Source: Ligilactobacillus sp. WC1T17
GTDB lineage: Bacteria; Bacillota; Bacilli; Lactobacillales; Lactobacillaceae
Direction of reading: 5' to 3'
Assembly: GCA_900110005.1 (NCBI GenBank)
Contig: FOCC01000004.1
Span: 62,001-126,000, forward strand
DNA length: 64,000 bases
Under the pieces are notes generated by a model. That model saw nothing but the letters and a program-made list of their open reading frames with translations. It searched no databases and was not told where the DNA came from. The position numbers were made by a program, and so were the translations under genes. This document shows, piece by piece, positions 14,667 through 23,304 of the stretch. The first letter of the stretch is position 1. Every line of letters starts with the position of its first letter.

Positions 14667-15371
14667 ATGGATGATGAATTAAATTTAGTGAATGAATTTT
14701 TGGCGCTGGATACGTATGACAAAAATAAGCATTATGATTTAATTTTGCTTTTGGGTAATGCTGTAGCCCAAACGGGTTTGATGGCTTATGATTTGTACCA
14801 AAAAGGACAGGCAACATATTTTATGATTGCCGGAGGCCGGGGGCATACCACCGATATTTTAGAAAAAACATTGCAAACTAAATATGAAGTTAAAAGCGGA
14901 CAAAGCGAGGCCGAATTGTTTAAAATGGCAATTGAAAAGCAGTTTGGACGCGATGACAGTATTTTAATGGAGAAAAAATCTACCAACAGTGGTGAAAATA
15001 TTACTTTGGCTTTTGCAGAACTAAAAAAGCATAATATTGAGGTTAAAAATGTCCTCCTAGTGCATGACCCGCTGATGCAGCGCAGGGTTGATGCCACAGC
15101 TCGCTTGCAGCAGCCCGTCGTTTCGTTTGATAATTACCGTTGCTTTTTACCGCATGTTAAGGATTTACGTCTAACTAATCAGATTTGGGGTTTGTGGAGT
15201 CAAGAACGCTATCTAGCCCTCGTTTTAGGCGAAATGAAGCGGGTGCTTGATGATGAAAATGGGTATGGACCTAAAGGGGCTGGTTATTTAGCCCATGTTG
15301 ATGTGCCCGCAAAAGTTTTAGCAGCCTATCAACACTTATTAGCCAAATATCACAACTATCAAAGGCAATAA
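14667..15371 (+). CDS. YdcF/DUF218-family protein
   Basis: 234 residues from ATG 14667, placed 7 bases after AAGGAGG (an ORF extends 30 codons further upstream without support). The DUF218 core is seen: LILLLGNAVAQTG, YFMIAGGRGHTTD, the acidic/asparagine motif STNSGENITLAF and VLLVHDPLMQRRVDAT. Relatives (YdcF, SanA, ElyC) bind S-adenosylmethionine or take part in envelope processes; the exact role here is unknown. No signal peptide or membrane segment is present, so it is cytosolic. It converges with pcp. Confidence 0.82.
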   Translation: MDDELNLVNEFLALDTYDKNKHYDLILLLGNAVAQTGLMAYDLYQKGQATYFMIAGGRGHTTDILEKTLQTKYEVKSGQSEAELFKMAIEKQFGRDDSILMEKKSTNSGENITLAFAELKKHNIEVKNVLLVHDPLMQRRVDATARLQQPVVSFDNYRCFLPHVKDLRLTNQIWGLWSQERYLALVLGEMKRVLDDENGYGPKGAGYLAHVDVPAKVLAAYQHLLAKYHNYQRQ

Positions 15372-15510
15372 AAGCCATTGTTGAGCAGACTTTTTTTAAG
15401 CTGATTTACACGTTTATAATCGGTAAAGCCGGCCGGTTTTGGCAAGTATCATCAGCCTCTTTTGAGGGCTGTTGAAAGTGGCTTTTGAAGAATGTCGATT
15501 GGAAATCAGT

Positions 15511-15556
15511 TGCATAAAAAAGCGCCACTATCGCAATAGTGGCGCTTTTTTATGCA
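15511..15556. terminator. 46-bp palindromic bidirectional terminator between ydcF-like and pcp
   Basis: A near-perfect palindrome: TGCATAAAAAAGCGCCACTAT, loop CGCA, then the exact complement. The A and T runs are inside the stem, so it terminates from either side. Its right end overlaps the last codons of pcp. Confidence 0.95.
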
Positions 15557-16185
15557 AAATTTTGTAAATCTTCTTGGCCGTCCCATTTAACAATAGCGCC
15601 AATGGCTTGGGTAAGACCTTTAATACTATCATCTAGGGACATGGAAGGCAAGTGAGGCTTAGCAATAACTTGCTGGGGAAGGTAAGGAATATGGATAAAA
15701 CCGGCTTTAAGCTGGGGAAATTCGTTGGCTCGCATGTATTGGACCTGATACATAATGTGGTTGCAGACAAAAGTCCCGGCAGTATTAGAAATTTGGGCGG
15801 GCAGGCCAGCTTCTCTGATCATTTTGACCATCGCCTTGATGGGCAATTGAGTAAAATAAGCGGTTTGTCCTGTGGGTTCAATCACACGGTTTAAGGGCTT
15901 TACACCAGCATTATCGGCAATTGAGGCGTCGTCAAGATTAATGGCGACTCTTTCAGGTGTTAAAGCAGCGCGTCCGCCGGCTTGACCAACATTTAAAACA
16001 TAGTCGGGCTGATTTTTTTGAATGGCAGCATGAACGACTTGGGCTGATTGGTCAAACGAAGTAGGAATTTCTAATTTAATAATTTGCGCGCCTAAGATTT
16101 CATCAGGCAGTCTTTTAACAGCTTCTAAAGCTGGATTAATTGTCTCTTTTCCAAAAGGATCAAATCCGGTAACTAAAATTTTCAT
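15550..16185 (-). CDS. pcp: Pyroglutamyl-peptidase I (pyrrolidone-carboxylate peptidase)
   Basis: Cytosolic cysteine peptidase (family C15) removing N-terminal pyroglutamate. 211 residues beginning [12 protein letters not shown]; catalytic Glu78 in TPERVAIN, Cys141 in GTFVCNH and His165 in GFIHIPY are all in the expected contexts. ATG follows AAGGAG with 7 bases. It lies 55 bases downstream of the P-type ATPase on the same strand with no terminator between, so partial cotranscription is possible. Its 3' end runs into the palindromic terminator. Confidence 0.95.
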   Translation of the reverse strand: MKILVTGFDPFGKETINPALEAVKRLPDEILGAQIIKLEIPTSFDQSAQVVHAAIQKNQPDYVLNVGQAGGRAALTPERVAINLDDASIADNAGVKPLNRVIEPTGQTAYFTQLPIKAMVKMIREAGLPAQISNTAGTFVCNHIMYQVQYMRANEFPQLKAGFIHIPYLPQQVIAKPHLPSMSLDDSIKGLTQAIGAIVKWDGQEDLQNFA

Positions 16186-16240
16186 CTTTTTTCTCCTTAC
16201 TCAATTTATTTAAATATGGTAATGGTAAAGACCTTTAGTT

Positions 16241-18895
16241 TTAACTATTAAAGCTTTTTCTTTGGAAGAACTTAACGATTTCAACCACGGCCACCAAGAT
16301 TACCGCTGCAGCCAAGACAACCAGCCATTGAGCCAAAGCCAGGCTTGTCACGTGGAAAATCGTGTTGAAGGCCGGTACAAAGATAGTTGCACACAAAAGC
16401 ACTGCTGAAGCTAAGATAGCCCAGTTGAAGAACTTGTTGTCAAAGATATCTTTAGTAAAGATAGTTCCGTGTAAGGACTTGCAGTTAAAGGCGTGGACTA
16501 ATTGCAAGAGGCCTAGGGTTACGTATGCCATAGTCAAGGCATCAGCGTGGATAGCTGCTGAAGAGCTGTGGACTGGGAAGGTTACCGCGTAAAGGTAAAC
16601 ACCCAAAGTCAAGAGTCCTTCTAAGATACCCTGGTAGAGGATACCGGTTCCGACCCCGTTTGATAAGAAGTTGGTCTTAAGCCCACGCGGCTTTCGGTCC
16701 ATCAGGTCTTTTTCACCTTTTTCTACCCCTAAAGCAATGGCCGGAAAGGTGTCGGTCACCAGGTTAATCCAAAGAATTTGTACCGGAGCAAAGATTGACC
16801 AGCCTAAGAAGGTCATCATAGATAAGGTCAAGACCTCACCCAAGTTAGCTGACAAGAGGTATTGGATAGCCTTTTGGATATTGGCGTAAACCTTGCGGCC
16901 AGCCTTGACAGCGTAGATAATGGTGGCAAAGTTATCATCGGCCAGGATAATGTCAGCCGCATTTTTGGAAACTTCGGTCCCGGTAATTCCCATGCCGACC
17001 CCGATATCAGCGGTCTTTAAGGCCGGGGCATCGTTAACCCCGTCTCCAGTCATGGCTACCACCTTGTCATGGGACTTCCAGGCATTCACAATCCGGACCT
17101 TGTGTTCCGGAGCAACCCGGGCGTAAACCGTGTAATGTTCAACATTTTGTTTGAGCTCTTCATCAGACATTTGGTCTAATTGGGCACCGGTGATAACCTG
17201 GCTATCGTCTTTTTTATCCAAGATACCTAAACGAAGGGCAATAGCGGTGGCAGTATCCTTGTGGTCACCAGTAATCATCAACGGACGGATGCCGGCACGT
17301 TTTGCTTCGGCTACGGCATCTTTAACTTCCGGCCTTTCAGGGTCAATCATCCCAGTTAAACCGACAAAAATCAAGCCATTTTCTTCTCTTTCCGAAGACG
17401 GATCTTCCGGCACTTCAGGAAGCTCCTTGTAAGCGTAAGCCAAGACCCGCAAAGCTTGAAGGGCAAGGTCATGGTTGGTCTTTAAGATTTTGTCTCTGAG
17501 GTCAGCTGTTAATTCTAAAACCCTGCCGTTAAGTAAAATTTTATCGGCCCGCTTTAGAAGTTCATCCGGCGCCCCCTTGGTAAAGACGTAAATTTTGCCG
17601 TCCTTTTGGTCCTTAACGATAGCTGACATCAGCTTTCTTTCGGAGTCAAAAGGAATGGAGTTTTGCCGAACCAAACGATCTTCTACATCTTTAACATAGA
17701 CTAAACCGCCGTCTAAGTAGTATTGAATCAAGGCGGTTTCAGTCGGGTCGCCGGCTAGGCCATTGTCGGTCATAACCGAGTCATTGGCTAAAATCATGGC
17801 CTGGGCCAAGCGGCTGTCGGCATCGGCTTCAAAGTCATTGGCATTAACCAATTTCATGTCAGAGTAGAGCTTTTCGACAGTCATCTTGTTTTGGGTTAAA
17901 GTCCCGGTCTTATCGGAAGCGATAATTTCGGTGGCCCCCAAAGTTTCTACTGCCGGCAGTTTTCTTACCAGGGCGTTTTTCTTAGACATGGCTTGGGTTC
18001 CAAGGGCCAGGGTAATAGTAACAATAGCTGGCAGACCTTCTGGAATAGCTGCAACCGCCAAAGAAATAGAGGTCAAAAGCATGTCTAAGAAACTTTCCCG
18101 GCCAGTCAAAAGGCCCACGGCAAAGATTACTACAGCAATAACCAGGATTAAAACTGTCAAAATCTTGCTTAAGTGGGCAATGGACTTTTGCAGAGGCGTA
18201 GTTTCTTTTTCCACGTTGTCAAGCATCTTGGCAATTTGGCCCACCTGGGTGTTCATCCCGATATCGGTAACCACAGCCACCGCTGTCCCATAGGTCACGT
18301 TGGTGTTCATGAAGCCGGAGTTTTCCTGTTCGCCTAAAGGCAGATCGTCTTTGGTCAAGTCGTTGGCATTTTTTTCAACCGCCACAGACTCCCCGGTCAG
18401 AGCTGCTTCTTCAACCTTAAGAGAGGCGGCTTCTAAGAATCTAACATCGGCCGGGATGACGTCGCCGGCTTCAAGCAAGACGATGTCGCCGACAACCAGG
18501 TCTTCACTGGAAATCTGGGTAACCTGACCCTCTCTTCTGACCCGGGTGTAAGGACTGGTCATTTCCTTTAAGGCATCAATGGCGTTTTCCGCCTTGGCTT
18601 CTTGGAAAACCCCGAAGACGGCATTTAAAATCACAACTAAGAAAATGATAATGGCATCAGCTGCTTCGCCGGCAAAAACAGAAATTGCAGCTGCCACCAG
18701 CAGGATAATAATCATCAAGTCCTTAAATTGGGCCAAAAACTTTTCTAAAAGCGTGGTCTTGCGCTTGGCCTCCAGGACATTTTTCCCGTCTTTTTCCTGT
18801 CTTTTCTTTACTTCGGCATTAGTCAAACCATCAAGGCTGGTGTCAAATTTTTCCAAAACCTCTTTTCTGGTCAGCTGGTAGTTTTTCTTTTCCAT
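16241..18895 (-). CDS. P-type cation-transporting ATPase (P2A, Ca2+/Mn2+ type)
   Basis: 884-residue PacL/SERCA-like pump. Order: N-terminal cation ATPase domain, actuator loop LTGES at 166-170, PEGLP in M4 (E286), phosphorylated D328 in SDKTGTLT, MTGDGVNDAPALK hinge. The M5 LLSANLGEVL and M6 LWINLVTDTFPA motifs keep the Asn/Glu and Asn/Thr/Asp residues that bind Ca2+ in SERCA, so Ca2+ or Mn2+ efflux is the likely job; Mg2+ is less likely. GC content is well above the flanking genes. It has a promoter and a 237-base leader with an internal terminator, suggesting ion- or metabolite-controlled attenuation. Confidence 0.92.
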   Translation of the reverse strand: MEKKNYQLTRKEVLEKFDTSLDGLTNAEVKKRQEKDGKNVLEAKRKTTLLEKFLAQFKDLMIIILLVAAAISVFAGEAADAIIIFLVVILNAVFGVFQEAKAENAIDALKEMTSPYTRVRREGQVTQISSEDLVVGDIVLLEAGDVIPADVRFLEAASLKVEEAALTGESVAVEKNANDLTKDDLPLGEQENSGFMNTNVTYGTAVAVVTDIGMNTQVGQIAKMLDNVEKETTPLQKSIAHLSKILTVLILVIAVVIFAVGLLTGRESFLDMLLTSISLAVAAIPEGLPAIVTITLALGTQAMSKKNALVRKLPAVETLGATEIIASDKTGTLTQNKMTVEKLYSDMKLVNANDFEADADSRLAQAMILANDSVMTDNGLAGDPTETALIQYYLDGGLVYVKDVEDRLVRQNSIPFDSERKLMSAIVKDQKDGKIYVFTKGAPDELLKRADKILLNGRVLELTADLRDKILKTNHDLALQALRVLAYAYKELPEVPEDPSSEREENGLIFVGLTGMIDPERPEVKDAVAEAKRAGIRPLMITGDHKDTATAIALRLGILDKKDDSQVITGAQLDQMSDEELKQNVEHYTVYARVAPEHKVRIVNAWKSHDKVVAMTGDGVNDAPALKTADIGVGMGITGTEVSKNAADIILADDNFATIIYAVKAGRKVYANIQKAIQYLLSANLGEVLTLSMMTFLGWSIFAPVQILWINLVTDTFPAIALGVEKGEKDLMDRKPRGLKTNFLSNGVGTGILYQGILEGLLTLGVYLYAVTFPVHSSSAAIHADALTMAYVTLGLLQLVHAFNCKSLHGTIFTKDIFDNKFFNWAILASAVLLCATIFVPAFNTIFHVTSLALAQWLVVLAAAVILVAVVEIVKFFQRKSFNS

Positions 18896-19132
18896 ATCTT
18901 ATAACCTCTTTTCGCACTTAATCTTGTAATTCAAAAATCTTTCTTAACGGCACTGCCCGTTAGGCTCGGTCTTTAACAGAACTTCAATCCCCCCTTATAG
19001 ACAAAAAACTCCCGATGCGCCTTGACGACAACACCAGGAGTTTTCTGCTAGGACCTGCAGCTGGTTCTATTAACTTTTATGAAGACTGTCATACAACAGC
19101 CTATCGTAAATCTTTTCAGTTATTATTTTTAT
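18896..19132 (-). promoter_or_regulatory. Attenuator-type 5' leader of the P-type ATPase (riboswitch candidate)
   Basis: From the predicted start near 19132 the RNA contains a hairpin GGCUGU/ACAGUC, then an ACCAG (about 19064-19068 complement) able to pair with CUGGU in the left arm of a downstream terminator (19003-19044). That pairing and the terminator stem are mutually exclusive. A second hairpin, UAACGG/CCGUUA, lies nearer the gene. I do not see the yybP-ykoY (GGGGAGUAG) or M-box (GGUGAGGCUCCU) consensus, so the family is unassigned. No ORF of note lies in this 312-base gap. Confidence 0.6.
19003..19044 (-). terminator. Intrinsic terminator inside the P-type ATPase leader
   Basis: On the minus strand AAAACTCCTG pairs with CGGGAGTTTT (one mismatch) followed by TTTTTT. 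It sits about 100 bases ahead of the start codon, in the leader and not after a gene. Confidence 0.8.
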
Positions 19133-19138
19133 ATGCTC

Positions 19139-19167
19139 ATTATATAGACTTTTTGACTTTTTTTCAA
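19139..19167 (-). promoter_or_regulatory. Promoter of the P-type ATPase transcript
   Basis: On the minus strand TTGAAA, a 17-base spacer and TATAAT, both hexamers near consensus. It lies between the phoU stop and the leader. Confidence 0.85.
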
Positions 19168-19207
19168 GTATGAAACCGAGAAGGGCTTTTGTCAGATGGC
19201 TTTTAAT

Positions 19208-19963
19208 TTACTTATCTTCTGTTTTAGGCGCCTGCTGCTTAGTTTTCTTAGTATTTTCTTTAGCTGCCTTGTCGATTTGACGGCGGTCAGCCTTGCCGGG
19301 GTTTAATTCAACCAAGTGTCCGGTTGCCGAGTAGACAATCCATTCAGCCAGGTTGACGATGTGGTCGCCGATTCTTTCCAAAAGACGGACGGTTGTCAGA
19401 TAGTGGCTGCCGTATTCGATACCCTTAGGATTATCTTTCATTTCAGAAATCACAATCTTTTGGGCTGTAGCGTAGGCCCGGTCGATATCAAGGTCGGCGT
19501 TGGCAACTTCGTAAGCTTTTTGTTCATCGCCTTTAACATAAGCGTCCAAAACGTCTTCCAACATTTTGCGGACCGCGGCAGTCACATTGGCTAAGATTTC
19601 ATCGACTTCATCCAAGGTCTTTAATTCATGACGCAAGTCGTCTAAAATCAAGGTTTCCCGTGCAATGTGCACCGCGTGGTCGGCGATTCTTTCAACGTCG
19701 CTTGAGGCTTTTAAAACAGTGATAACTGAACGAAATTCTGCGGCTAACGGCTGGTGGAGCGCTATAATCTTTAAGGCCTGCTTTTCTAAGACGAGTTCTT
19801 CTTCGTTGACCAAAGAGTCGCGGTCGACAACTTCTTGGGCTAATTTAACGTCTTTGTCTAAGAATGACTTGGTTGCCAGGTAGATTTGTTCACTGGCATC
19901 GATACCCATTTCCATGAAACGGCCGCGGAGCTTTTTTTGTTCGTCATTAAAAATTTCTCTCAT
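19208..19963 (-). CDS. phoU: Phosphate-specific transport accessory protein PhoU
   Basis: 251 residues of two three-helix bundles with the repeated metal-binding pattern: SSDVERIADHAVHIARE in the first half and RLLERIGDHIVNLAEWIVY in the second. PhoU restrains the Pst transporter and relays phosphate status to the Pho regulator. A Lys-rich tail (about residues 225-251) looks disordered. Last gene of the pst operon, 21 bases after pstB; no convincing terminator follows before the promoter of the ATPase. Confidence 0.95.
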   Translation of the reverse strand: MREIFNDEQKKLRGRFMEMGIDASEQIYLATKSFLDKDVKLAQEVVDRDSLVNEEELVLEKQALKIIALHQPLAAEFRSVITVLKASSDVERIADHAVHIARETLILDDLRHELKTLDEVDEILANVTAAVRKMLEDVLDAYVKGDEQKAYEVANADLDIDRAYATAQKIVISEMKDNPKGIEYGSHYLTTVRLLERIGDHIVNLAEWIVYSATGHLVELNPGKADRRQIDKAAKENTKKTKQQAPKTEDK

Positions 19964-19984
19964 TTTCCTATCCTTCCTATTTTT

Positions 19985-20731
19985 TTATCCGAATCTACCA
20001 TTGAGGTAGTCATCTGTCCTTTGTTCCTTAGGACTGATAAACATTTCCTTAGTCTTGCCGTATTCTACCAGGTCGCCATTCATCATAAAGGCTGTCCAGT
20101 CTGAGATTCGAGCCGCTTGCTGCATGTTGTGGGTAACAGCAACCATGGTATATTTACCTTTTAATGATACCAAAGTTTCTTCAACTTTGTTAGCAGAAAT
20201 TGGGTCCAAGGCACTGGTTGGTTCGTCTAAGAGAAGAATTTCCGGTTCAACCGCCAAGGCCCGGGCGATGCAAAGCCTTTGCTGCTGACCGCCGGAAAGA
20301 GATAAGCCAGACTTATCAAGCATGTCTTTGACTTCATCCCATAAGGCTGCTTGTTTAAGAGACTTTTCAACGGCAGCATCCAAGGCAGCCTTATCTTTAA
20401 TTCCAGCTACCTGGAGACCATAGGCAACATTGTTGTAGACTGACATTGGAAAAGCAATCGGCTGTTGAAAAACCATGCCGACGTTTTTCCGCAAATCAAG
20501 CAGGTCGGTATCTTTTTGGTAGATATCCTTGCCATCCAAACTGACCAAACCTTCGATGCGGACGTTTTGGTTGTCATCGTGCATTCGGTTTAAAGTTCTA
20601 AGCAAAGTTGACTTCCCGCAGCCAGATGGCCCGATTAAGGCTGTGATTTGCTTGTCTTTAAATTCTAAGTTAATTCCGTGTAAAGCTTCATTATCCCCGT
20701 AAAAAAGCTTTAAATTCTTTACTTCTAACAT
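19985..20731 (-). CDS. pstB: Phosphate ABC transporter ATP-binding protein (second PstB copy)
   Basis: 248-residue ABC ATPase: Walker [10 protein letters not shown], signature [15 protein letters not shown], Walker [13 protein letters not shown] and H-loop VTHNMQQA. Uptake ATPase of the Pst system. It lies 9 bases after another pstB; such tandem pstB pairs are usual in lactobacilli and streptococci. The Q-rich LSGGQQQR and NRM after Walker A are typical PstB features. GC is higher than the window average, as for the whole operon. Confidence 0.95.
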   Translation of the reverse strand: MLEVKNLKLFYGDNEALHGINLEFKDKQITALIGPSGCGKSTLLRTLNRMHDDNQNVRIEGLVSLDGKDIYQKDTDLLDLRKNVGMVFQQPIAFPMSVYNNVAYGLQVAGIKDKAALDAAVEKSLKQAALWDEVKDMLDKSGLSLSGGQQQRLCIARALAVEPEILLLDEPTSALDPISANKVEETLVSLKGKYTMVAVTHNMQQAARISDWTAFMMNGDLVEYGKTKEMFISPKEQRTDDYLNGRFG

Positions 20732-20740
20732 TTTATCCTC

Positions 20741-21535
20741 CTAACCAAAGTCACCAGTCAAGTAGTCTTGGGTGATTTCAAGGCTTGGGTTGGTGAATAG
20801 CCGACTTGTGTGGTTGTATTCTAACACTAGACCCTTGTGGAAGAAAGCCGTGTTGTCAGCAATTCTTCCGGCTTGCTGCATACTGTGGGTCACAATGATG
20901 ATCGTGTGTTCTTTTTTCAAAGTGTTAATTGTTTCTTCAATCTTGGCTGTGGCCAAGGGGTCTAAGGCACTGGTTGGTTCGTCCATTAAGATTACCTCAG
21001 GTTTAAGCGCCAAGGCCCGGGCGATGCAGAGCCTTTGCTGCTGACCACCGGATAAGGCCAAGGCCGACCGGGTCAAAGAGTCCTTGACTTCATCCCACAA
21101 GGCTGCCTGTCTGAGGGATTCTTCCAAAATTTGGTCTTCCTGGTCCCTGCTTAAGTTTTGGTCCTGCAAACCAAATAAGATGTTTTTTCTTACTGACTTG
21201 TAGAAGGGATTAGGCTTTTGAAAAACCATTCCGATGTGCTGGCGGACAGCATAGACGTTAGCCGACTTGGCATTGATGTCTTGGCCGTGGAAAAGGATTT
21301 GGCCTTCTACCGTCGCAATCCCGTCGTTAAGCCGGTTTAAGGACCGCAGAAGAGTTGATTTTCCGGAACCGGAAGCCCCGATTAAGGCGGTAACCTTGTT
21401 TTTTTCAAAGCCCATAGTCACGTCTTTTGAAATGTGCTTTGGCCCATATGAAACCTGAACATCCTTAAGGTCAATGATGACATTTTCTGGATCAGGTGTA
21501 AAAATCGCTTTTTTGGTTAAATCGTAGTCTTTCAT
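20741..21535 (-). CDS. pstB: Phosphate ABC transporter ATP-binding protein (first PstB copy)
   Basis: 264-residue ABC ATPase with [36 protein letters not shown] and VTHSMQQA. It carries about 17 extra N-terminal residues compared with the second copy, which accounts for the length difference. It begins 3 bases after the pstA stop, so the pair is likely translated together with the permeases. The two PstB proteins could form a heterodimer; that is inference. Confidence 0.95.
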   Translation of the reverse strand: MKDYDLTKKAIFTPDPENVIIDLKDVQVSYGPKHISKDVTMGFEKNKVTALIGASGSGKSTLLRSLNRLNDGIATVEGQILFHGQDINAKSANVYAVRQHIGMVFQKPNPFYKSVRKNILFGLQDQNLSRDQEDQILEESLRQAALWDEVKDSLTRSALALSGGQQQRLCIARALALKPEVILMDEPTSALDPLATAKIEETINTLKKEHTIIIVTHSMQQAGRIADNTAFFHKGLVLEYNHTSRLFTNPSLEITQDYLTGDFG

Positions 21536-21538
21536 TTT

Positions 21539-22426
21539 TTATCTGTCACCCATCATTTTATTTCTCAGGTTGGCCCCTAAAGCCCGGGCCCCCAGGTTAA
21601 AGATGATAACTATTAATACTAAAACGGTCGCACTGGCTGCGGAAACTTCGGTTGCGTCTTGAACCAAACCTTCAGAGTTTAACTTCCAGATGTGAACGGC
21701 CAAAGTTTCTGCCGGACGCATGATGTTTAAGAAGCTGTCTGAAGAAAATGGGTTCCAGTTTGTAAAGTCGACTTGGGAAGTACTTTGCCCAGCGGTAAAG
21801 ATTAAGGCTGCGGCTTCCCCGAAAATACGGCCGGCCCCCAGGATAATCCCGGTGATAAGTCCCGGCAAGGCTGCAGGCAAGATGATAGAAGTGATCGTCT
21901 TCCACTTGGACAAGCCTAAGGCCAAGCCCCCCTGCATTTGAGCTTCGTCGATGTCATCAAGTGATTCTTCGAAGTTTCTGGTTAAGATCGGCAGGTTGAA
22001 GATTGTCAAAGAAATCGCCCCGGCTAAAAGAGAAAAGCCGAAGTTAAAGTTGACAACAAAAATCAGGTAAGTGAACAAACCAACCACGATTGACGGCAGG
22101 GAAGACAAGACTTCAATCACCATCCGCAAGAAAGCTGTCAGCTTGTTTTGCGGTGCGTAAAAGGCCAGGTAGATGGCCGCAAAAAGTGATAGCGGTGCTG
22201 CAATAATCAGGGTTAAAACCAAGATATAAAAGGAATCAAAAAGCTGGGTAGAAATCCCCCCGCCTGCCAAGAAGGCCTCTGATTCGGTAAAGAGAAAGTG
22301 CAAAGACATGTGTGGCAGGCCTCTGCCGATGATGTAGGCGATGATTACGATAAGTAAAGCAACAACTAAGACTGTAACAACTTTAATTGCTGTTAAAACT
22401 ATTTGATTAATTTTTTTGGCATCCAT
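21539..22426 (-). CDS. pstA: Phosphate ABC transporter permease PstA
   Basis: 295 residues with six predicted membrane helices and the EAA-type loop (GGLALGLSKWKTITSIILP, then ALPGLITGIILGAGRIFGEA). N-terminal first helix VVTVLVVALLIVIIAYI. Pairs with PstC to form the channel. Start codon overlaps the pstC stop by one base, showing translational coupling. Confidence 0.95.
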   Translation of the reverse strand: MDAKKINQIVLTAIKVVTVLVVALLIVIIAYIIGRGLPHMSLHFLFTESEAFLAGGGISTQLFDSFYILVLTLIIAAPLSLFAAIYLAFYAPQNKLTAFLRMVIEVLSSLPSIVVGLFTYLIFVVNFNFGFSLLAGAISLTIFNLPILTRNFEESLDDIDEAQMQGGLALGLSKWKTITSIILPAALPGLITGIILGAGRIFGEAAALIFTAGQSTSQVDFTNWNPFSSDSFLNIMRPAETLAVHIWKLNSEGLVQDATEVSAASATVLVLIVIIFNLGARALGANLRNKMMGDR

Positions 22427-23292
22427 TAGTTGTCACCTCCCCGGCCGACAAGTCTGATTAAGATATTGAAGAACAAGGCCATAATTAATAAAACTAAAGC
22501 TAATGACCAAAGCGCATTGTTAGGCAGGGTGCCTAAGATAGTGTTCCCAATCCCCATTGTAAGTGTTGATGTTAAAGTTGAACCCTGGCTGAGCAATGAT
22601 CCCGGCATAACCAAAACGTTACCGATAACCATTTGTACGGCCAAAGCTTCACCAAAGGCACGGGTCATCCCAAAAATAATTGCAGTTAATAAAGCGGGAC
22701 GGGCTGCCTTTAAAACGATCCGGTTGATAGTTTGCAACTGGGTTGCACCCAAAGCTAAAGAAGCAGTCCGGTAGTGCTTAGGCACAGCTTTCAAGCCGTC
22801 AATCATTAAGGACGTTACGGTTGGCAAAATCATCAATGTTAAGACCATAACCCCGGTTAAGATGGAAAAACCGGTCCCGCCAAAGGCATTGCGGACCATT
22901 GGCACGAAGACTTCCAAACCTAAAAGCCCATAAACAACGGAAGGAATCCCGACTAAAACTTCGATTAAAGGCTGGATGAACTGAGCCAGTTTACTTTCAG
23001 AAACTTCACTGACATAGATTGCCAAAATCAAGGCTAAGGGACTGGCAATCAAAGCTGAAGTTAAAGTTACCATTAACGAGGTAACAAGCATTGGCAAGGC
23101 GCCAACCAGCCCATCACCAGGATCCCACTGGGTTCCTGTCAAGAAGTCAACAATAGAACCATCGCCTGAGACAAACATTGAAATTCCCTTGGCTCCAACA
23201 AAGTATAAGATTGAAAATACCAAGATGCAGATAATGGTGATGGAGATTCCGGTAATAGATCTGCCTAATAATTCTTCATATTTTTGCTTCAT
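22426..23292 (-). CDS. pstC: Phosphate ABC transporter permease PstC
   Basis: 288 residues, six membrane helices. Typical PstC segments are VEVLVGIPSVVYGLLGLEVF, the EAA loop YRTASLALGATQLQTI and GMTRAFGEALAVQMVIGN. It starts 12 bases after pstS behind AGGAGAGAGATATA. Higher GC than flanking low-GC genes. Confidence 0.95.
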   Translation of the reverse strand: MKQKYEELLGRSITGISITIICILVFSILYFVGAKGISMFVSGDGSIVDFLTGTQWDPGDGLVGALPMLVTSLMVTLTSALIASPLALILAIYVSEVSESKLAQFIQPLIEVLVGIPSVVYGLLGLEVFVPMVRNAFGGTGFSILTGVMVLTLMILPTVTSLMIDGLKAVPKHYRTASLALGATQLQTINRIVLKAARPALLTAIIFGMTRAFGEALAVQMVIGNVLVMPGSLLSQGSTLTSTLTMGIGNTILGTLPNNALWSLALVLLIMALFFNILIRLVGRGGDN

Positions 23293-23304
23293 TATATCTC
23301 TCTC

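Noticed and set aside
16362-18881. A series of plus-strand open frames opposite the P-type ATPase
   Set aside because: They lie antisense to a well-conserved 884-residue protein, have no ribosome binding sites and are explained by its high GC and codon use.
18896-19132. yybP-ykoY Mn2+ riboswitch or M-box upstream of the P-type ATPase
   Set aside because: The conserved GGGGAGUAG and GGUGAGGCUCCU strings are not found; kept as an unassigned attenuator only.
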